Source: an uncultured Treponema sp. (GTDB lineage: Bacteria > Spirochaetota > Spirochaetia > Treponematales > Treponemataceae). From it: a stretch of DNA of 13,535 bases. The stretch is from NCBI GenBank assembly GCA_937885175.1, contig CAKZZO010000001.1:1-13535 (forward strand). The letters run 5' to 3'. Every line of letters begins with the position of its first letter. Position 1 is the stretch's first letter. Below the pieces are notes generated by a model. It ran no database searches. It was not told the origin of the DNA and worked only from the letters and a program-made list of their open reading frames with translations. This document shows, one piece after another, positions 1 through 6,841 of this stretch. Position numbers and translations under genes: made by a program.

Positions 1-1489
1 CAAGCGTAATCACATTGTTTTTGTCTTTGAGGGAAGAAAGTACATTTTCAACCGCATTTTCAATTTCCTTTGCATGAGCATCGTACACACTTTGCCCTAT
101 CATTGTCGGTATATTGGCAAGGAAAGCCGCATGAGAATAAACATATCCCTTTCGCAGGAATGGAAGAATTTTCCGTATTGCCTTGAGGCTCAAATTCGCA
201 TAGCCCTGCTGAAAGTGAATCTTGCAGAATTTTTCAGTTTTTTCTGAATCAAGATGAAGTTTGTTCAACGCAAATTCGTGAAGCTTCTGGTCATCATCAA
301 AATCAAAAAGCACATGCCAGATGTCGTAAATATCATAATACTTTTTATTTGAGCTGGAATCATCATTCGGAATTTTTATGTTCTTCCAGTCGTCTCCAAA
401 AATGTTTTTCAATGCAGTTGAAACAGGACAGCCAGCCACATTTGTATCATCACGATAATTGAAAGTCCATTCATCATCTTTTTTGAGTTTTTTGGATATG
501 TCTTTAAAGTCAAAATTCAGCTTAGAACTTCTGAAAAAAAGCGGCACAATCGATTCTATTTCTTCTTTCGTAAGTTTTCCGTCGTCAGGATAGTGTTCGC
601 CAAAATCTAAATCTGAAAAAAGACTTGGCTCATTGTCATTGTTTGACTTGCGATTTATGCGAATGCTGTTTATCAAGGACAACATTCTGAATTCTTCAAA
701 TTCAAAATGGGAAATGGGGCAGCGTGGCTTGTCAGTCTCAAGAGTGCATTTTCCTACAAGGAATTTCTGCGACTTCAACTTGCGCTGGAAGAAAATTGCA
801 TTGTGCAAATCAGTTTTAAAAGAATCGGCTATCCCTTGTACTTCACAGATTTTATTGAATTCTTCTTCGTAATGTTCTTTTCGTGATGTATAACGACCGC
901 GAACTTTTTCGCCAGACTGCTTCAGCTCATAAAAATACTGCCCCAGCGTTTTGTCGCCTTTTAATGCAGTCAGTTCATTTATTTGTCCTTTTATGCCTTT
1001 CGTTTCTGCATTTTCGGATTCTTCGGAATAGTCTTTTCTATTTGTCAAAAATCCCCTGCGCTGTGCAATATGATATAAAGCACGGCCGATTTCAAACTTT
1101 TCGCATTTTTCTTCCACGCATTTTTTTCGCAAAAAATATGGTTCCCAGTTATTGGTCTCATCTGTTCTGTACCAGTCGATAAATGCCTTTGAAGTCGGAT
1201 ATTCTTTTTTACAATGCCACTTTTCCAGTTCTTCCATTGAAAGCGGGCACATTTCGTTTTTAACCAAAACTTTTAGCGTTTCATACTTGCGGAGTTTTCT
1301 GCGGAACTTTAATCTTCTGGCAGAACGGAAAGAAGTTCTTTCGGCTGCTTTAGAAGATTCATTTCCTTTTTCTTTTTTTACGCCTTCCGGAAAAATATAT
1401 ACGCCGCATTTTTCGATTTTCTGAGCATGCTCGTCAACAAGTCCCCAGCCAATAGAGTTTGTTCCAATGTCAAGTCCCAAAGTTTTCAT
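1..1489 (-). CDS. cas9: Cas9 endonuclease, type II-C, N-terminal part (cut by window edge)
   Basis: RNA-guided DNA endonuclease of a type II CRISPR system. I translated the minus strand from the ATG at 1489 down to the window edge: 496 codons stay open with no frameshift. RuvC-I is at residues 4-15 (LGLDIGTNSIGW, catalytic Asp7). The arginine-rich bridge helix is at about 51-68 (RTSFRSARRLKFRRKLRK). A long REC region follows, with IAQRRGFLTNRK and later ILPFLRKGYVYSHAAFLAN, phrases I associate with the large II-C Cas9 proteins common in Bacteroidetes. HNH, RuvC-II/III and the PAM-interacting domain would lie left of the window. A Shine-Dalgarno AGGAG lies about 8 nt upstream of the ATG. The coding sequence is visibly more AT-rich than the housekeeping genes to the right, which fits horizontal acquisition. 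A divergent tracrRNA candidate lies directly upstream. Whether the rest of the gene is intact cannot be seen. Confidence 0.95.
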   Translation of the reverse strand, partial: MKTLGLDIGTNSIGWGLVDEHAQKIEKCGVYIFPEGVKKEKGNESSKAAERTSFRSARRLKFRRKLRKYETLKVLVKNEMCPLSMEELEKWHCKKEYPTSKAFIDWYRTDETNNWEPYFLRKKCVEEKCEKFEIGRALYHIAQRRGFLTNRKDYSEESENAETKGIKGQINELTALKGDKTLGQYFYELKQSGEKVRGRYTSRKEHYEEEFNKICEVQGIADSFKTDLHNAIFFQRKLKSQKFLVGKCTLETDKPRCPISHFEFEEFRMLSLINSIRINRKSNNDNEPSLFSDLDFGEHYPDDGKLTKEEIESIVPLFFRSSKLNFDFKDISKKLKKDDEWTFNYRDDTNVAGCPVSTALKNIFGDDWKNIKIPNDDSSSNKKYYDIYDIWHVLFDFDDDQKLHEFALNKLHLDSEKTEKFCKIHFQQGYANLSLKAIRKILPFLRKGYVYSHAAFLANIPTMIGQSVYDAHAKEIENAVENVLSSLKDKNNVITL

Positions 1490-1532
1490 CAAAATTGCTC
1501 CTTCTTACTTGTCGCAAAATAAAAATCATGCT

Positions 1533-1538
1533 AGTATA
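1533..1538 (-). promoter_or_regulatory. Candidate -10 element for cas9
   Basis: Read on the minus strand this is TATACT, about 44 bases before the cas9 ATG. A TTGTGA lies 15 bp further upstream (1554-1559), a short spacer and a weak -35. The element sits inside the DNA that also encodes the tracrRNA anti-repeat on the other strand, so the two transcripts would overlap at their 5' ends. Only the -10 match is reasonably good. Confidence 0.35.
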
Positions 1539-1590
1539 AATTCAGAAATCAAATCACAATAAGGCCATGTGCCGAAGTCATTTGACTATC

Positions 1591-1620
1591 GCCCCGCGTA
1601 CTCCGTGGGGCATTTTTATT
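1591..1620 (+). terminator. Intrinsic terminator of the tracrRNA
   Basis: GCCCCGCG (1591-1598) pairs with CGTGGGGC (1604-1611) with one G-U wobble around the loop TACTC. The run ATTTTTATT follows. This is a conventional Rho-independent terminator and fixes the 3' end of the tracrRNA candidate. Confidence 0.8.
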
Positions 1621-1705
1621 ATACCACGCTTTTCCCAAAAGTGATATCTTTATCCTACCACACCACTGTCTCAAATAATGCGACACCCCCATTTGATTTC
1701 GGGTG

Positions 1706-1732
1706 ACTGTTTCTGAAAAGGCAGTTTTTTTT
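1706..1732 (+). terminator. Weak terminator-like hairpin
   Basis: ACTG (1706-1709) and CAGT (1722-1725) are separated by 12 nt and followed by a run of T to 1732. The stem is only four base pairs, so the call rests mainly on the U-tract. The layout resembles the stronger ACTG...CAGTTTTT hairpin at 10328-10366. The rest of the gap 1621-1811 holds no gene. Confidence 0.25.
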
Positions 1733-1736
1733 CAAA

Positions 1737-1760
1737 AATAGGAGTCGTAGTCTCCCTATT
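1737..1760. repeat. Inverted repeat in the upstream region of the membrane operon
   Basis: AATAGGAG (1737-1744) pairs with CTCCCTATT (1752-1760) with one bulged G, around the loop TCGTAGT. It ends 15 bp before the two TATACT elements, where a -35 box would be expected. It could therefore be an operator. Read on the minus strand it is followed by a short T run and could act as a weak terminator. Confidence 0.35.
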
Positions 1761-1775
1761 CCCTGCATTCCGTGC

Positions 1776-1786
1776 TATACTATACT
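1776..1786 (+). promoter_or_regulatory. Candidate promoter (-10 elements) of the membrane operon
   Basis: Two overlapping TATACT hexamers (1776-1781 and 1781-1786) lie 25-36 bp before the first ATG of the operon. No convincing TTGACA-like -35 hexamer is found 16-18 bp upstream, so an activator or another sigma factor may be involved. This is the best promoter match in the gap. Confidence 0.4.
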
Positions 1787-1811
1787 AAAAGAAGTTTTAT
1801 GGGAGAATTCT

Positions 1812-1979
1812 ATGGGTTGTGGTCGTGTCCTTTTATGCATAATCTTTCCGCCGCTTGCGGTACTGGACAAGGGGTGCGGGTCAATCGTTCTTGTCACGCT
1901 GCTTACTTTGTGCGGCTGGGTACCGGGAGCCATTGCGGCGATTGTCATGTGCAACGATAACAAAAATGGGGGTGTCTAA
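1812..1979 (+). CDS. Small Pmp3/YqaE-family membrane protein
   Basis: 55 aa. It matches the Pmp3/YqaE family of tiny two-helix membrane proteins: the N-terminal segment contains IFPPLAVLDKGCGS (about residues 11-24) and the second helix contains TLCGWVPGAIAAIVM (about 32-46). Known members carry the same PPLAV...GCG...LGWIPG pattern. Family members are linked to membrane potential and salt or cold stress, mainly from work on yeast Pmp3; the bacterial role is poorly defined. The start ATG at 1812 has GGGAG about 7 nt upstream. The TAA stop is followed immediately by the ATG of the NfeD-like gene, so the two are translationally linked as the head of a membrane operon. Unusually for the family it has four to five Cys residues and ends in a short polar tail (NDNKNGGV). 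Confidence 0.85.
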   Translation: MGCGRVLLCIIFPPLAVLDKGCGSIVLVTLLTLCGWVPGAIAAIVMCNDNKNGGV

Positions 1980-2435
1980 ATGGATTCATTTTCAATGCTC
2001 GTCATAAACAACCTGCCCTGGTTCTGGCTCGCGGTAACGGTTGCCTGCATCATAATTGAAGGAATTTCGATGGGTACGCTCACGTCCATTTGGTTTGGCT
2101 GCGGTGCCTTTGTGATGATTTTCCTTTCTTTCCTACCCATTCCTTTCCGCTGGCAACTATTGATTTTTGCGGTGCTGTCGCTGCTGCTCTTGATTTTTAC
2201 CCGCCCCCTTGCGGTCAAAAAACTAAGGGTCAAAAAAACACCCACCAACAGTGACAGCCTGATTGGAAAGAAAGTTCTGGTAACGGAAAAAATCACGGAA
2301 CTGGAAAAAGGTGCCGTCAAGGTAAACGGTGTCATCTGGTCTGCCCGCAGCGAAGACAATTCGGAAATTGCAAAAGGTTCTGAATGCAGGGTCTCAGAAA
2401 TTGAAGGCGTTACGCTTGTCGTAAAGAAAATATAG
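1980..2435 (+). CDS. NfeD-like membrane protein with C-terminal OB-fold domain
   Basis: 151 aa. Three hydrophobic segments (about residues 12-30, 33-52 and 57-75) are followed by a soluble domain at about 90-151. That domain has the NfeD-C signature: IGKKVLVTEKI, GAVKVNGVIWSARSED and a closing VSEIEGVTLVVKKI. NfeD-like proteins are partners of SPFH/stomatin proteins and are thought to work with them in membrane microdomain organisation or quality control. Here the partner gene follows after 9 nt. The short length corresponds to the NfeD1b-type form without the N-terminal ClpP-like protease domain. The start abuts the preceding stop, with GGGGG upstream as ribosome site. Exact physiological role not known. 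Confidence 0.9.
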   Translation: MDSFSMLVINNLPWFWLAVTVACIIIEGISMGTLTSIWFGCGAFVMIFLSFLPIPFRWQLLIFAVLSLLLLIFTRPLAVKKLRVKKTPTNSDSLIGKKVLVTEKITELEKGAVKVNGVIWSARSEDNSEIAKGSECRVSEIEGVTLVVKKI

Positions 2436-2444
2436 GAGTAAACT

Positions 2445-3380
2445 ATGCATATGTATGTCATCATCGCGTTGATTTTTATCGCAATTCTGCTGATTATCAC
2501 GAATATCCGTATCGTGCCTCAGTCTCATGCCTTTATCATTGAGCGTCTGGGCACCTATGTTGCTACCTGGCAGACGGGTCTGCACGTCAAGATGCCGTTT
2601 TTGGACAGGATTGCAAATCACGTCTCGCTCAAAGAAAAAGTTCTGGACTTTCCGCCCCAACCGGTCATCACAAAAGACAATGTAACGATGAAGATTGACA
2701 CCGTAGTCTACATGCAGATTACCGACCCCAAGCTCTACACCTACGGCGTGGAAAATCCCATGACGGCAATCGAAACGCTCACGGCGACTACCCTGCGCAA
2801 CATCATCGGCGAACTGGAACTGGATGCCACGCTCACAAGCCGCGACGTAATCAACACTAAGATGCGCTCCATTCTGGACGAAGCCACCGACCCTTGGGGA
2901 ATCAAGGTGAACCGCGTGGAAGTAAAGAACATCATGCCGCCAGAGGCAATCCGCGAAGCCATGGAAAAGCAGATGCGAGCAGAGCGGGAACGGCGTGAAA
3001 AAATTCTCGTAGCGGAAGGTCAGAAGCAGTCAGAAATCCTCGTAGCCGAGGGACAAAAACAGGCTAAGATTCTTGAGGCAGAAGCCCAGAAACAGGCGGC
3101 AATTCTACAGGCTGAGGCAGAAAAAGAAGCAAAAATCCGCAAGGCTGAAGGTGAGGCGCAGGCAATCCAGGAAGTGCAGAAGGCAACGGCAGACGGCCTG
3201 CGCATGATTAAGGAAGCCGCCGCAGACGAAAGCGTGATTAAACTGCGCAGCCTTGAAGCCCTGGAAAAAGCCGCAAACGGTCAGGCAACAAAGATTATCG
3301 TTCCGGCAGACTTTCAGAATCTTGCGGGCGTAGTCGCTTCCCTGGCGGAAATTGCAAAAACCGACAAGGCGCAAAAATAA
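2445..3380 (+). CDS. SPFH/stomatin-like membrane protein (QmcA type)
   Basis: 311 aa. One N-terminal membrane segment (residues 4-20) leads into an SPFH/Band 7 domain: VPQSHAFIIERLGTY at 24-38, KEKVLDFPPQPVITKDNV at 63-80 and VEVKNIMPPEAIREAM at 158-173. A long charged coiled coil follows, then a small C-terminal segment (GQATKIIVPADFQ). The coiled coil contains five consecutive 11-residue repeats (187-197, 198-208, 209-219, 220-230, 231-241) of the form I-L-x-A-E-x-Q-K-Q-x-x, a hendecad typical of oligomerising stomatins. Such proteins form large ring or cage assemblies on the membrane, often with NfeD partners or proteases. AGGAG lies 6 nt before the ATG at 2445; a second in-frame ATG at 2451 is less well spaced. 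The TAA stop touches the ATG of the LrgA gene. Confidence 0.95.
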   Translation: MHMYVIIALIFIAILLIITNIRIVPQSHAFIIERLGTYVATWQTGLHVKMPFLDRIANHVSLKEKVLDFPPQPVITKDNVTMKIDTVVYMQITDPKLYTYGVENPMTAIETLTATTLRNIIGELELDATLTSRDVINTKMRSILDEATDPWGIKVNRVEVKNIMPPEAIREAMEKQMRAERERREKILVAEGQKQSEILVAEGQKQAKILEAEAQKQAAILQAEAEKEAKIRKAEGEAQAIQEVQKATADGLRMIKEAAADESVIKLRSLEALEKAANGQATKIIVPADFQNLAGVVASLAEIAKTDKAQK

Positions 3381-3806
3381 ATGACCGTTCTCCTGCAACT
3401 TGCACTCATTTTTGGCATCTGCCTTGTGGGAGAGGGCATTTCTGCCATGCTTCCCATCGTATTTCCGGGCAGTATTTGTGCCATGCTCATCCTGCTTCTG
3501 CTTTTATGCACCAAGGTCATCAAAACGGAGCAGCTTGCGCCCACAGGCACTTGGTTTCAGCACAACATGGCCTTTTTCTTTTTGCCCGCAAACATTTCCA
3601 TCATGGAAGAATTCGGACTCATCTCAAAACTCTGGCTGCAACTGCTCTTTATCGGAGTTGCAAGTGCTGTGGTCACATTTGCGGCGGCAGCGGGAGCGGC
3701 AACCCTTGCCATTGAAATTCAAAACGCCATCCGCAAAAAAAAGATTCCGCCTGTGCAGCAAGAGACATCCGCAGAAGTATCAAGCAGAGAAGGTGACGCA
3801 GAATGA
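3381..3806 (+). CDS. lrgA: LrgA/CidA-family holin-like membrane protein
   Basis: 141 aa, with about four hydrophobic segments. It carries the family features FPGSICAMLILLLLL (about residues 28-42) and the NMAFFFLPANISIM stretch (about 62-75). LrgA/CidA proteins are small holin-like membrane proteins that act with LrgB/CidB. They have been implicated in murein hydrolase control, cell lysis and, in several bacteria, pyruvate or other metabolite transport. The C-terminal 30 residues are polar (KKKIPPVQQETSAEVSSREGD). The start follows the stomatin stop without a gap, and the end overlaps the lrgB start by ATGA, so LrgA and LrgB are translationally coupled. The name lrgA is used for the family; lrg and cid forms cannot be told apart here. 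Confidence 0.9.
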   Translation: MTVLLQLALIFGICLVGEGISAMLPIVFPGSICAMLILLLLLCTKVIKTEQLAPTGTWFQHNMAFFFLPANISIMEEFGLISKLWLQLLFIGVASAVVTFAAAAGAATLAIEIQNAIRKKKIPPVQQETSAEVSSREGDAE

Positions 3807-4522
3807 AAGATTTACTCTACCATGTATATGCCGCATGTATCGACACGCCCTTTTTTGGCATTGTGCTTTCCATCCTTGCCTACAAAGTCGGTCTGATTGT
3901 GCGGGAAAAAACAAAACTGATTATCATGAACCCCCTTTTAGTCGCCACCATTCTCATCATCCTGCTGCTCAAGGCTACGGGCATTCCCTACCCCGCCTAC
4001 AAAAAGGGCGGCGACATTCTGATGAGTTTTCTGGCACCAGTAACGGCAGTGCTGGCTATCGCCATGTACAATCAGCGCAAAGTCCTCATGGAAAACCTTA
4101 TCCCGGTCATTGCGGGAACCTGTGGGGGAGCCGTGGCATCGGTGGCAACGGTCTTCCTTCTGGGCAAACTCTTGCGGATAGACATGCAGGTGGTCAATTC
4201 CATGCTGCCAAAATCCGTCACCACGCCCATCGCCCTCAGTCTGAGCCGGGACTTTGGCGGTATTCTTCCCATCACCATGATTAGCGTCATCTGCTCTGGC
4301 TTTACAGGCGGCATCTTTGCTCCCAAGCTGATCCGGCTCTTTCACGTCAAGCATCCTGAGGCAGCGGGCATTGCAATCGGCACCTCAAGTCACGCCATCG
4401 GCACGGCAACTGCTCTGGAAATCGGCGAAGTCTACGGTGCCATGAGTTCCGTGGCAATCGGCTGCATGGGACTTGCCACTACCCTCGTCTTCATGGTGAT
4501 GGACAAAATCATTGGTCGGTAA
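3803..4522 (+). CDS. lrgB: LrgB/CidB-family membrane protein
   Basis: 239 aa, the usual length for the family. It has multiple membrane segments and the well-conserved LrgB block: LPKSVTTPIALSLSRDFGG (about residues 144-162), then the VICSGFTGG stretch and HPEAAGIAIGTSSHAIGTA (about 193-211), followed by a final hydrophobic segment. It is the partner of LrgA in a membrane system linked to autolysis control and export or import of small metabolites such as pyruvate. The ATG at 3803 overlaps the lrgA stop (ATGA). It is the last gene of the membrane operon; 130 bp containing the nrd promoter follow. No strong terminator hairpin is seen after it, only T-rich runs around 4540-4558. Confidence 0.93.
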   Translation: MKDLLYHVYAACIDTPFFGIVLSILAYKVGLIVREKTKLIIMNPLLVATILIILLLKATGIPYPAYKKGGDILMSFLAPVTAVLAIAMYNQRKVLMENLIPVIAGTCGGAVASVATVFLLGKLLRIDMQVVNSMLPKSVTTPIALSLSRDFGGILPITMISVICSGFTGGIFAPKLIRLFHVKHPEAAGIAIGTSSHAIGTATALEIGEVYGAMSSVAIGCMGLATTLVFMVMDKIIGR

Positions 4523-4570
4523 GGGGCAAAATAACTTCGCTTTTTTCCTATTTTTTTTAATCAAATCATA

Positions 4571-4599
4571 TTGCCCAAAAACGCTATCTCTAGTATGAT
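4571..4599 (+). promoter_or_regulatory. Promoter of the nrdD operon
   Basis: TTGCCC (4571-4576), a 17-bp spacer and TATGAT (4594-4599) form a sigma70-type promoter, predicted to start transcription near 4606. The two NrdR-box-like palindromes overlap its spacer/-10 and its start region, the layout expected for repression. Confidence 0.65.
4581..4596. promoter_or_regulatory. NrdR box 1 (imperfect)
   Basis: ACGCTATCTCTAGTAT resembles the NrdR consensus (ACACwATATaTwGTGT as I recall it), with differences at four positions. It lies between the -35 and -10 and its start is exactly 32 bp before box 2, about three helical turns, the standard spacing for paired NrdR sites. Confidence 0.6.
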
Positions 4600-4612
4600 T
4601 TAATTCACAAGG

Positions 4613-4628
4613 ACACTACATCTAGTGT
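4613..4628. promoter_or_regulatory. NrdR box 2 (strong)
   Basis: ACACTACATCTAGTGT fits the NrdR palindrome closely. It also forms a perfect 7-bp inverted repeat GACACTA-CATC-TAGTGTC (4612-4629). It sits just after the predicted transcription start and 24 bp before the nrdD ATG. NrdR is the ATP-cone repressor of ribonucleotide reductase genes. A T-rich run follows, so the same palindrome as RNA could also look like a small terminator. Confidence 0.75.
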
Positions 4629-4652
4629 CTATTTTTCTTTAGGGTATGGGAT

Positions 4653-6836
4653 ATGAAGATTATCAAACGCAATGGCGAAGAAGCAATTTTCGATCGCGAA
4701 AAAATCATCACGGCTATTCTGAACGCAAATCACAACGATGAAGTTCCAAGAGGCGGCCGACTGGACATTTTAAAAATCCGCGAAATAGCAGAACACATTG
4801 AAAACGAATGCAGCAAAAGCAACCATGAAATGAACGTAGAAATGATTCAGGACATGGTGGAAAAAGAACTGATGAAAGCAGGTGCCTTCGACCTTGCAAA
4901 AATTTACATCACCTACCGCTATCAGCACCAACTCATGCGCAAGGCAAATTCTACTGACAAGCAGATTATGAGCCTTTTGGAATGCAACAATGAGGAAGTC
5001 AAGCAGGAAAATTCCAACAAGAATCCCATCGTTGTTTCCGTACAGCGTGACTACATGGCTGGCGAAGTTTCCAAGGACATCACCAAACGTTTTCTTTTGG
5101 ATGAGGATATTGTAAAGGCTCACGATGAAGGACTGATTCACTTCCATGATGCTGACTATTTTGCCCAGCACATGCACAACTGCGACCTTGTAAACCTTGA
5201 GGACATGCTGCAGAACGGCACGGTCATCAGTGAGACAAAGATTGACCGCCCCCACTCTTTCTCAACGGCATGCAACATAGCCACTCAGATTATCGCTCAG
5301 GTAGCATCCAGCCAGTACGGTGGGCAGAGCGTATCCCTGGCTCATCTTGCTCCCTTTGTAGACGTAAGCCGCCAGAAATTCATCCGCGAAATCAAGGACG
5401 TTGAGGAGCGTACCGGCGTAAAATACACTGAGGAACAGGCAAAGGCAATCGTGGACATGCGTCTGCGTGATGAAATCACCCGTGGCGTACAGACCATTCA
5501 GTATCAGGTGGTCACGCTGATGACAACCAACGGACAGGCTCCCTTTGTTACGGTTTTCATGTACTTGAACGAAGCAAAGAACGAGCAGGAAAAAGCCGAC
5601 CTGGCCATGATTATCGAAGAAGTCCTCAAGCAGCGTCACAAGGGCGTGCGGAACGAAAAAGGCTACTGGGTTTCCCCCGCCTTTCCCAAGCTCATTTACG
5701 TGCTTGAACCGGACAACATCGAAAAGGACTCAAAGTATTACTACCTCACTGAACTTGCGGCAAAGTGTACCGCCCGCCGTCTGGTTCCCGACTACATCTC
5801 AGAAAAGATGATGCTGGAACTCAAAGTGGACAAGACTGGAACTGGTCGCTGCTACCCCTGCATGGGTTGTCGCTCATTCCTCACTCCCTACATTGACGAA
5901 AACGGTCAGCCAAAATACTACGGCCGCTTTAATCAGGGTGTCGTAACGATTAATCTGGTGGACGTAGCATGCTCTTCTGGCGGCGACAAGGAAGCCTTCT
6001 GGGAAATCATGGAGCAGCGTCTTGACCTCTGCTACCGCGCACTGATGGTCCGCCACAACCGCCTTATGGGCACTCTTTCTGACGTGGCACCCATTCTGTG
6101 GCAGAACGGCGCAATTGCCCGCCTCAAAAAAGGCGAAAAAATCGACAAACTGCTCTTTGGCGGCTACTCAACCATTTCTCTCGGCTATGCAGGTCTCTGC
6201 GAATGTGTGCGCTACATGACGGGCAAGCCTCACACTGACCCCGAAGCCACCCCCTTTGCCCTGGAAATCATGCACAAGCTCAATGCCGCATGCAAGGTCT
6301 GGAAGGAAAAAGAAAACATTGATTTCTCACTTTACGGCACTCCCCTTGAAAGCACTACCTACAAATTTGCCAAGTGCCTCAAGAGCCGCTTTGGCGAGAT
6401 TCCAGGCGTAACAGACAAGAACTACATCACCAACAGTTACCATGTCCATGTTACCGAAAACATTGACGCATTCAGCAAGCTCACCTTTGAGTCTCAGTTC
6501 CAGAAACTGTCTCCGGGCGGTGCCGTCAGCTACGTTGAAGTGCCCAACATGGAAAACAACATTCCGGCAGTCATGGCCCTGCTCAAGCACATCTACGAAA
6601 ACATCATGTACGCAGAACTGAACACCAAGAGTGACTGCTGCCAGAAGTGCGGCTACACTGGCGAAATCCAGATTGTCACCGACAGCGACAACAAACTGGT
6701 GTGGGAATGTCCCTCCTGCGGAAACCGTGACCAGAGCACGCTGAATGTTGCCCGCCGCACCTGCGGTTACATCGGCACTCAGTTCTGGAATCAAGGACGC
6801 ACCCAGGAAATCAAGGAACGCGTCTTGCACCTGTAG
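4653..6836 (+). CDS. nrdD: Anaerobic (class III) ribonucleoside-triphosphate reductase
   Basis: 727 aa. It reduces ribonucleoside triphosphates to deoxy forms under anaerobic conditions using a glycyl radical. An ATP-cone regulatory domain lies at the N terminus (KIIKRNGEEAIFDREKI, residues 2-18, to about 95). The catalytic barrel carries Cys177 (MHNCDLVN) and the CYPCMGCRSF cysteine cluster at 400-409. Near the C terminus a four-Cys zinc site uses C663/C666 and C686/C689. The glycyl radical motif RRTCGYIG has the radical at Gly705. All key elements are present, so the enzyme should be functional. The start ATG at 4653 aligns with the beginning of the ATP cone; an ATG 7 nt upstream is out of frame. 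nrdG follows after 5 nt. Upstream NrdR boxes indicate repression when deoxynucleotides are plentiful. Confidence 0.97.
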   Translation: MKIIKRNGEEAIFDREKIITAILNANHNDEVPRGGRLDILKIREIAEHIENECSKSNHEMNVEMIQDMVEKELMKAGAFDLAKIYITYRYQHQLMRKANSTDKQIMSLLECNNEEVKQENSNKNPIVVSVQRDYMAGEVSKDITKRFLLDEDIVKAHDEGLIHFHDADYFAQHMHNCDLVNLEDMLQNGTVISETKIDRPHSFSTACNIATQIIAQVASSQYGGQSVSLAHLAPFVDVSRQKFIREIKDVEERTGVKYTEEQAKAIVDMRLRDEITRGVQTIQYQVVTLMTTNGQAPFVTVFMYLNEAKNEQEKADLAMIIEEVLKQRHKGVRNEKGYWVSPAFPKLIYVLEPDNIEKDSKYYYLTELAAKCTARRLVPDYISEKMMLELKVDKTGTGRCYPCMGCRSFLTPYIDENGQPKYYGRFNQGVVTINLVDVACSSGGDKEAFWEIMEQRLDLCYRALMVRHNRLMGTLSDVAPILWQNGAIARLKKGEKIDKLLFGGYSTISLGYAGLCECVRYMTGKPHTDPEATPFALEIMHKLNAACKVWKEKENIDFSLYGTPLESTTYKFAKCLKSRFGEIPGVTDKNYITNSYHVHVTENIDAFSKLTFESQFQKLSPGGAVSYVEVPNMENNIPAVMALLKHIYENIMYAELNTKSDCCQKCGYTGEIQIVTDSDNKLVWECPSCGNRDQSTLNVARRTCGYIGTQFWNQGRTQEIKERVLHL

Positions 6837-6841
6837 GAACT

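Larger units (their letters stand above)
1513..1620 (+). ncRNA. Probable tracrRNA of the type II-C system
   Basis: It is encoded on the plus strand, divergent from cas9. The order of elements matches II-C tracrRNAs such as that of Neisseria meningitidis as I recall it. An anti-repeat ends in ...TCAAATCACAAT (to 1560) and is followed directly by AAGGCC. A small nexus-like hairpin pairs GGC 1563-1565 with GCC 1571-1573. A second hairpin pairs AGTC 1576-1579 with GACT 1584-1587. Last comes a GCCCC...GGGGC terminator hairpin and a T-rich tail. The reverse complement of the anti-repeat predicts a CRISPR repeat beginning ATTGTGATTTGATTTC, close to the GTTGTGATTTGC start of Bacteroidetes II-C repeats as I remember them. 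The 5' end is uncertain: a TATAAA at 1535-1540 would start it near 1547, and an upstream TTGCTC at 1495-1500 would start it earlier. Confidence 0.8.
1682..1976. repeat. 13-nt perfect inverted repeat flanking the Pmp3-like gene
   Basis: GACACCCCCATTT at 1682-1694 is repeated in inverted orientation as AAATGGGGGTGTC at 1964-1976. The two arms bracket the promoter and almost the whole 55-aa gene. The right arm overlaps the last codons and the likely Shine-Dalgarno (GGGGG) of the following NfeD gene. The match does not extend beyond 13 nt. It could be coincidence, a long-range RNA pairing that hides the NfeD ribosome site, or the ends of a small inserted element. Confidence 0.5.

Noticed and set aside
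633..1424. Three plus-strand open frames opposite cas9
   Set aside because: They are shadows of the cas9 coding sequence, which is continuous and has the expected domain order on the minus strand.
1621..1811. Possible CRISPR array or leader next to the tracrRNA
   Set aside because: No spaced direct repeats are present, and no sequence matches the repeat predicted from the anti-repeat.
3400..4284. 294-codon open frame on the plus strand in another frame
   Set aside because: It runs across lrgA and lrgB out of frame; the Cys/His/Arg/Ser-rich translation is typical of a shadow frame.
4612..4640. Terminator between lrgB and nrdD
   Set aside because: The palindrome plus T-rich run fits better as an NrdR box; it lies downstream of the predicted nrdD start, where a terminator would block the operon.
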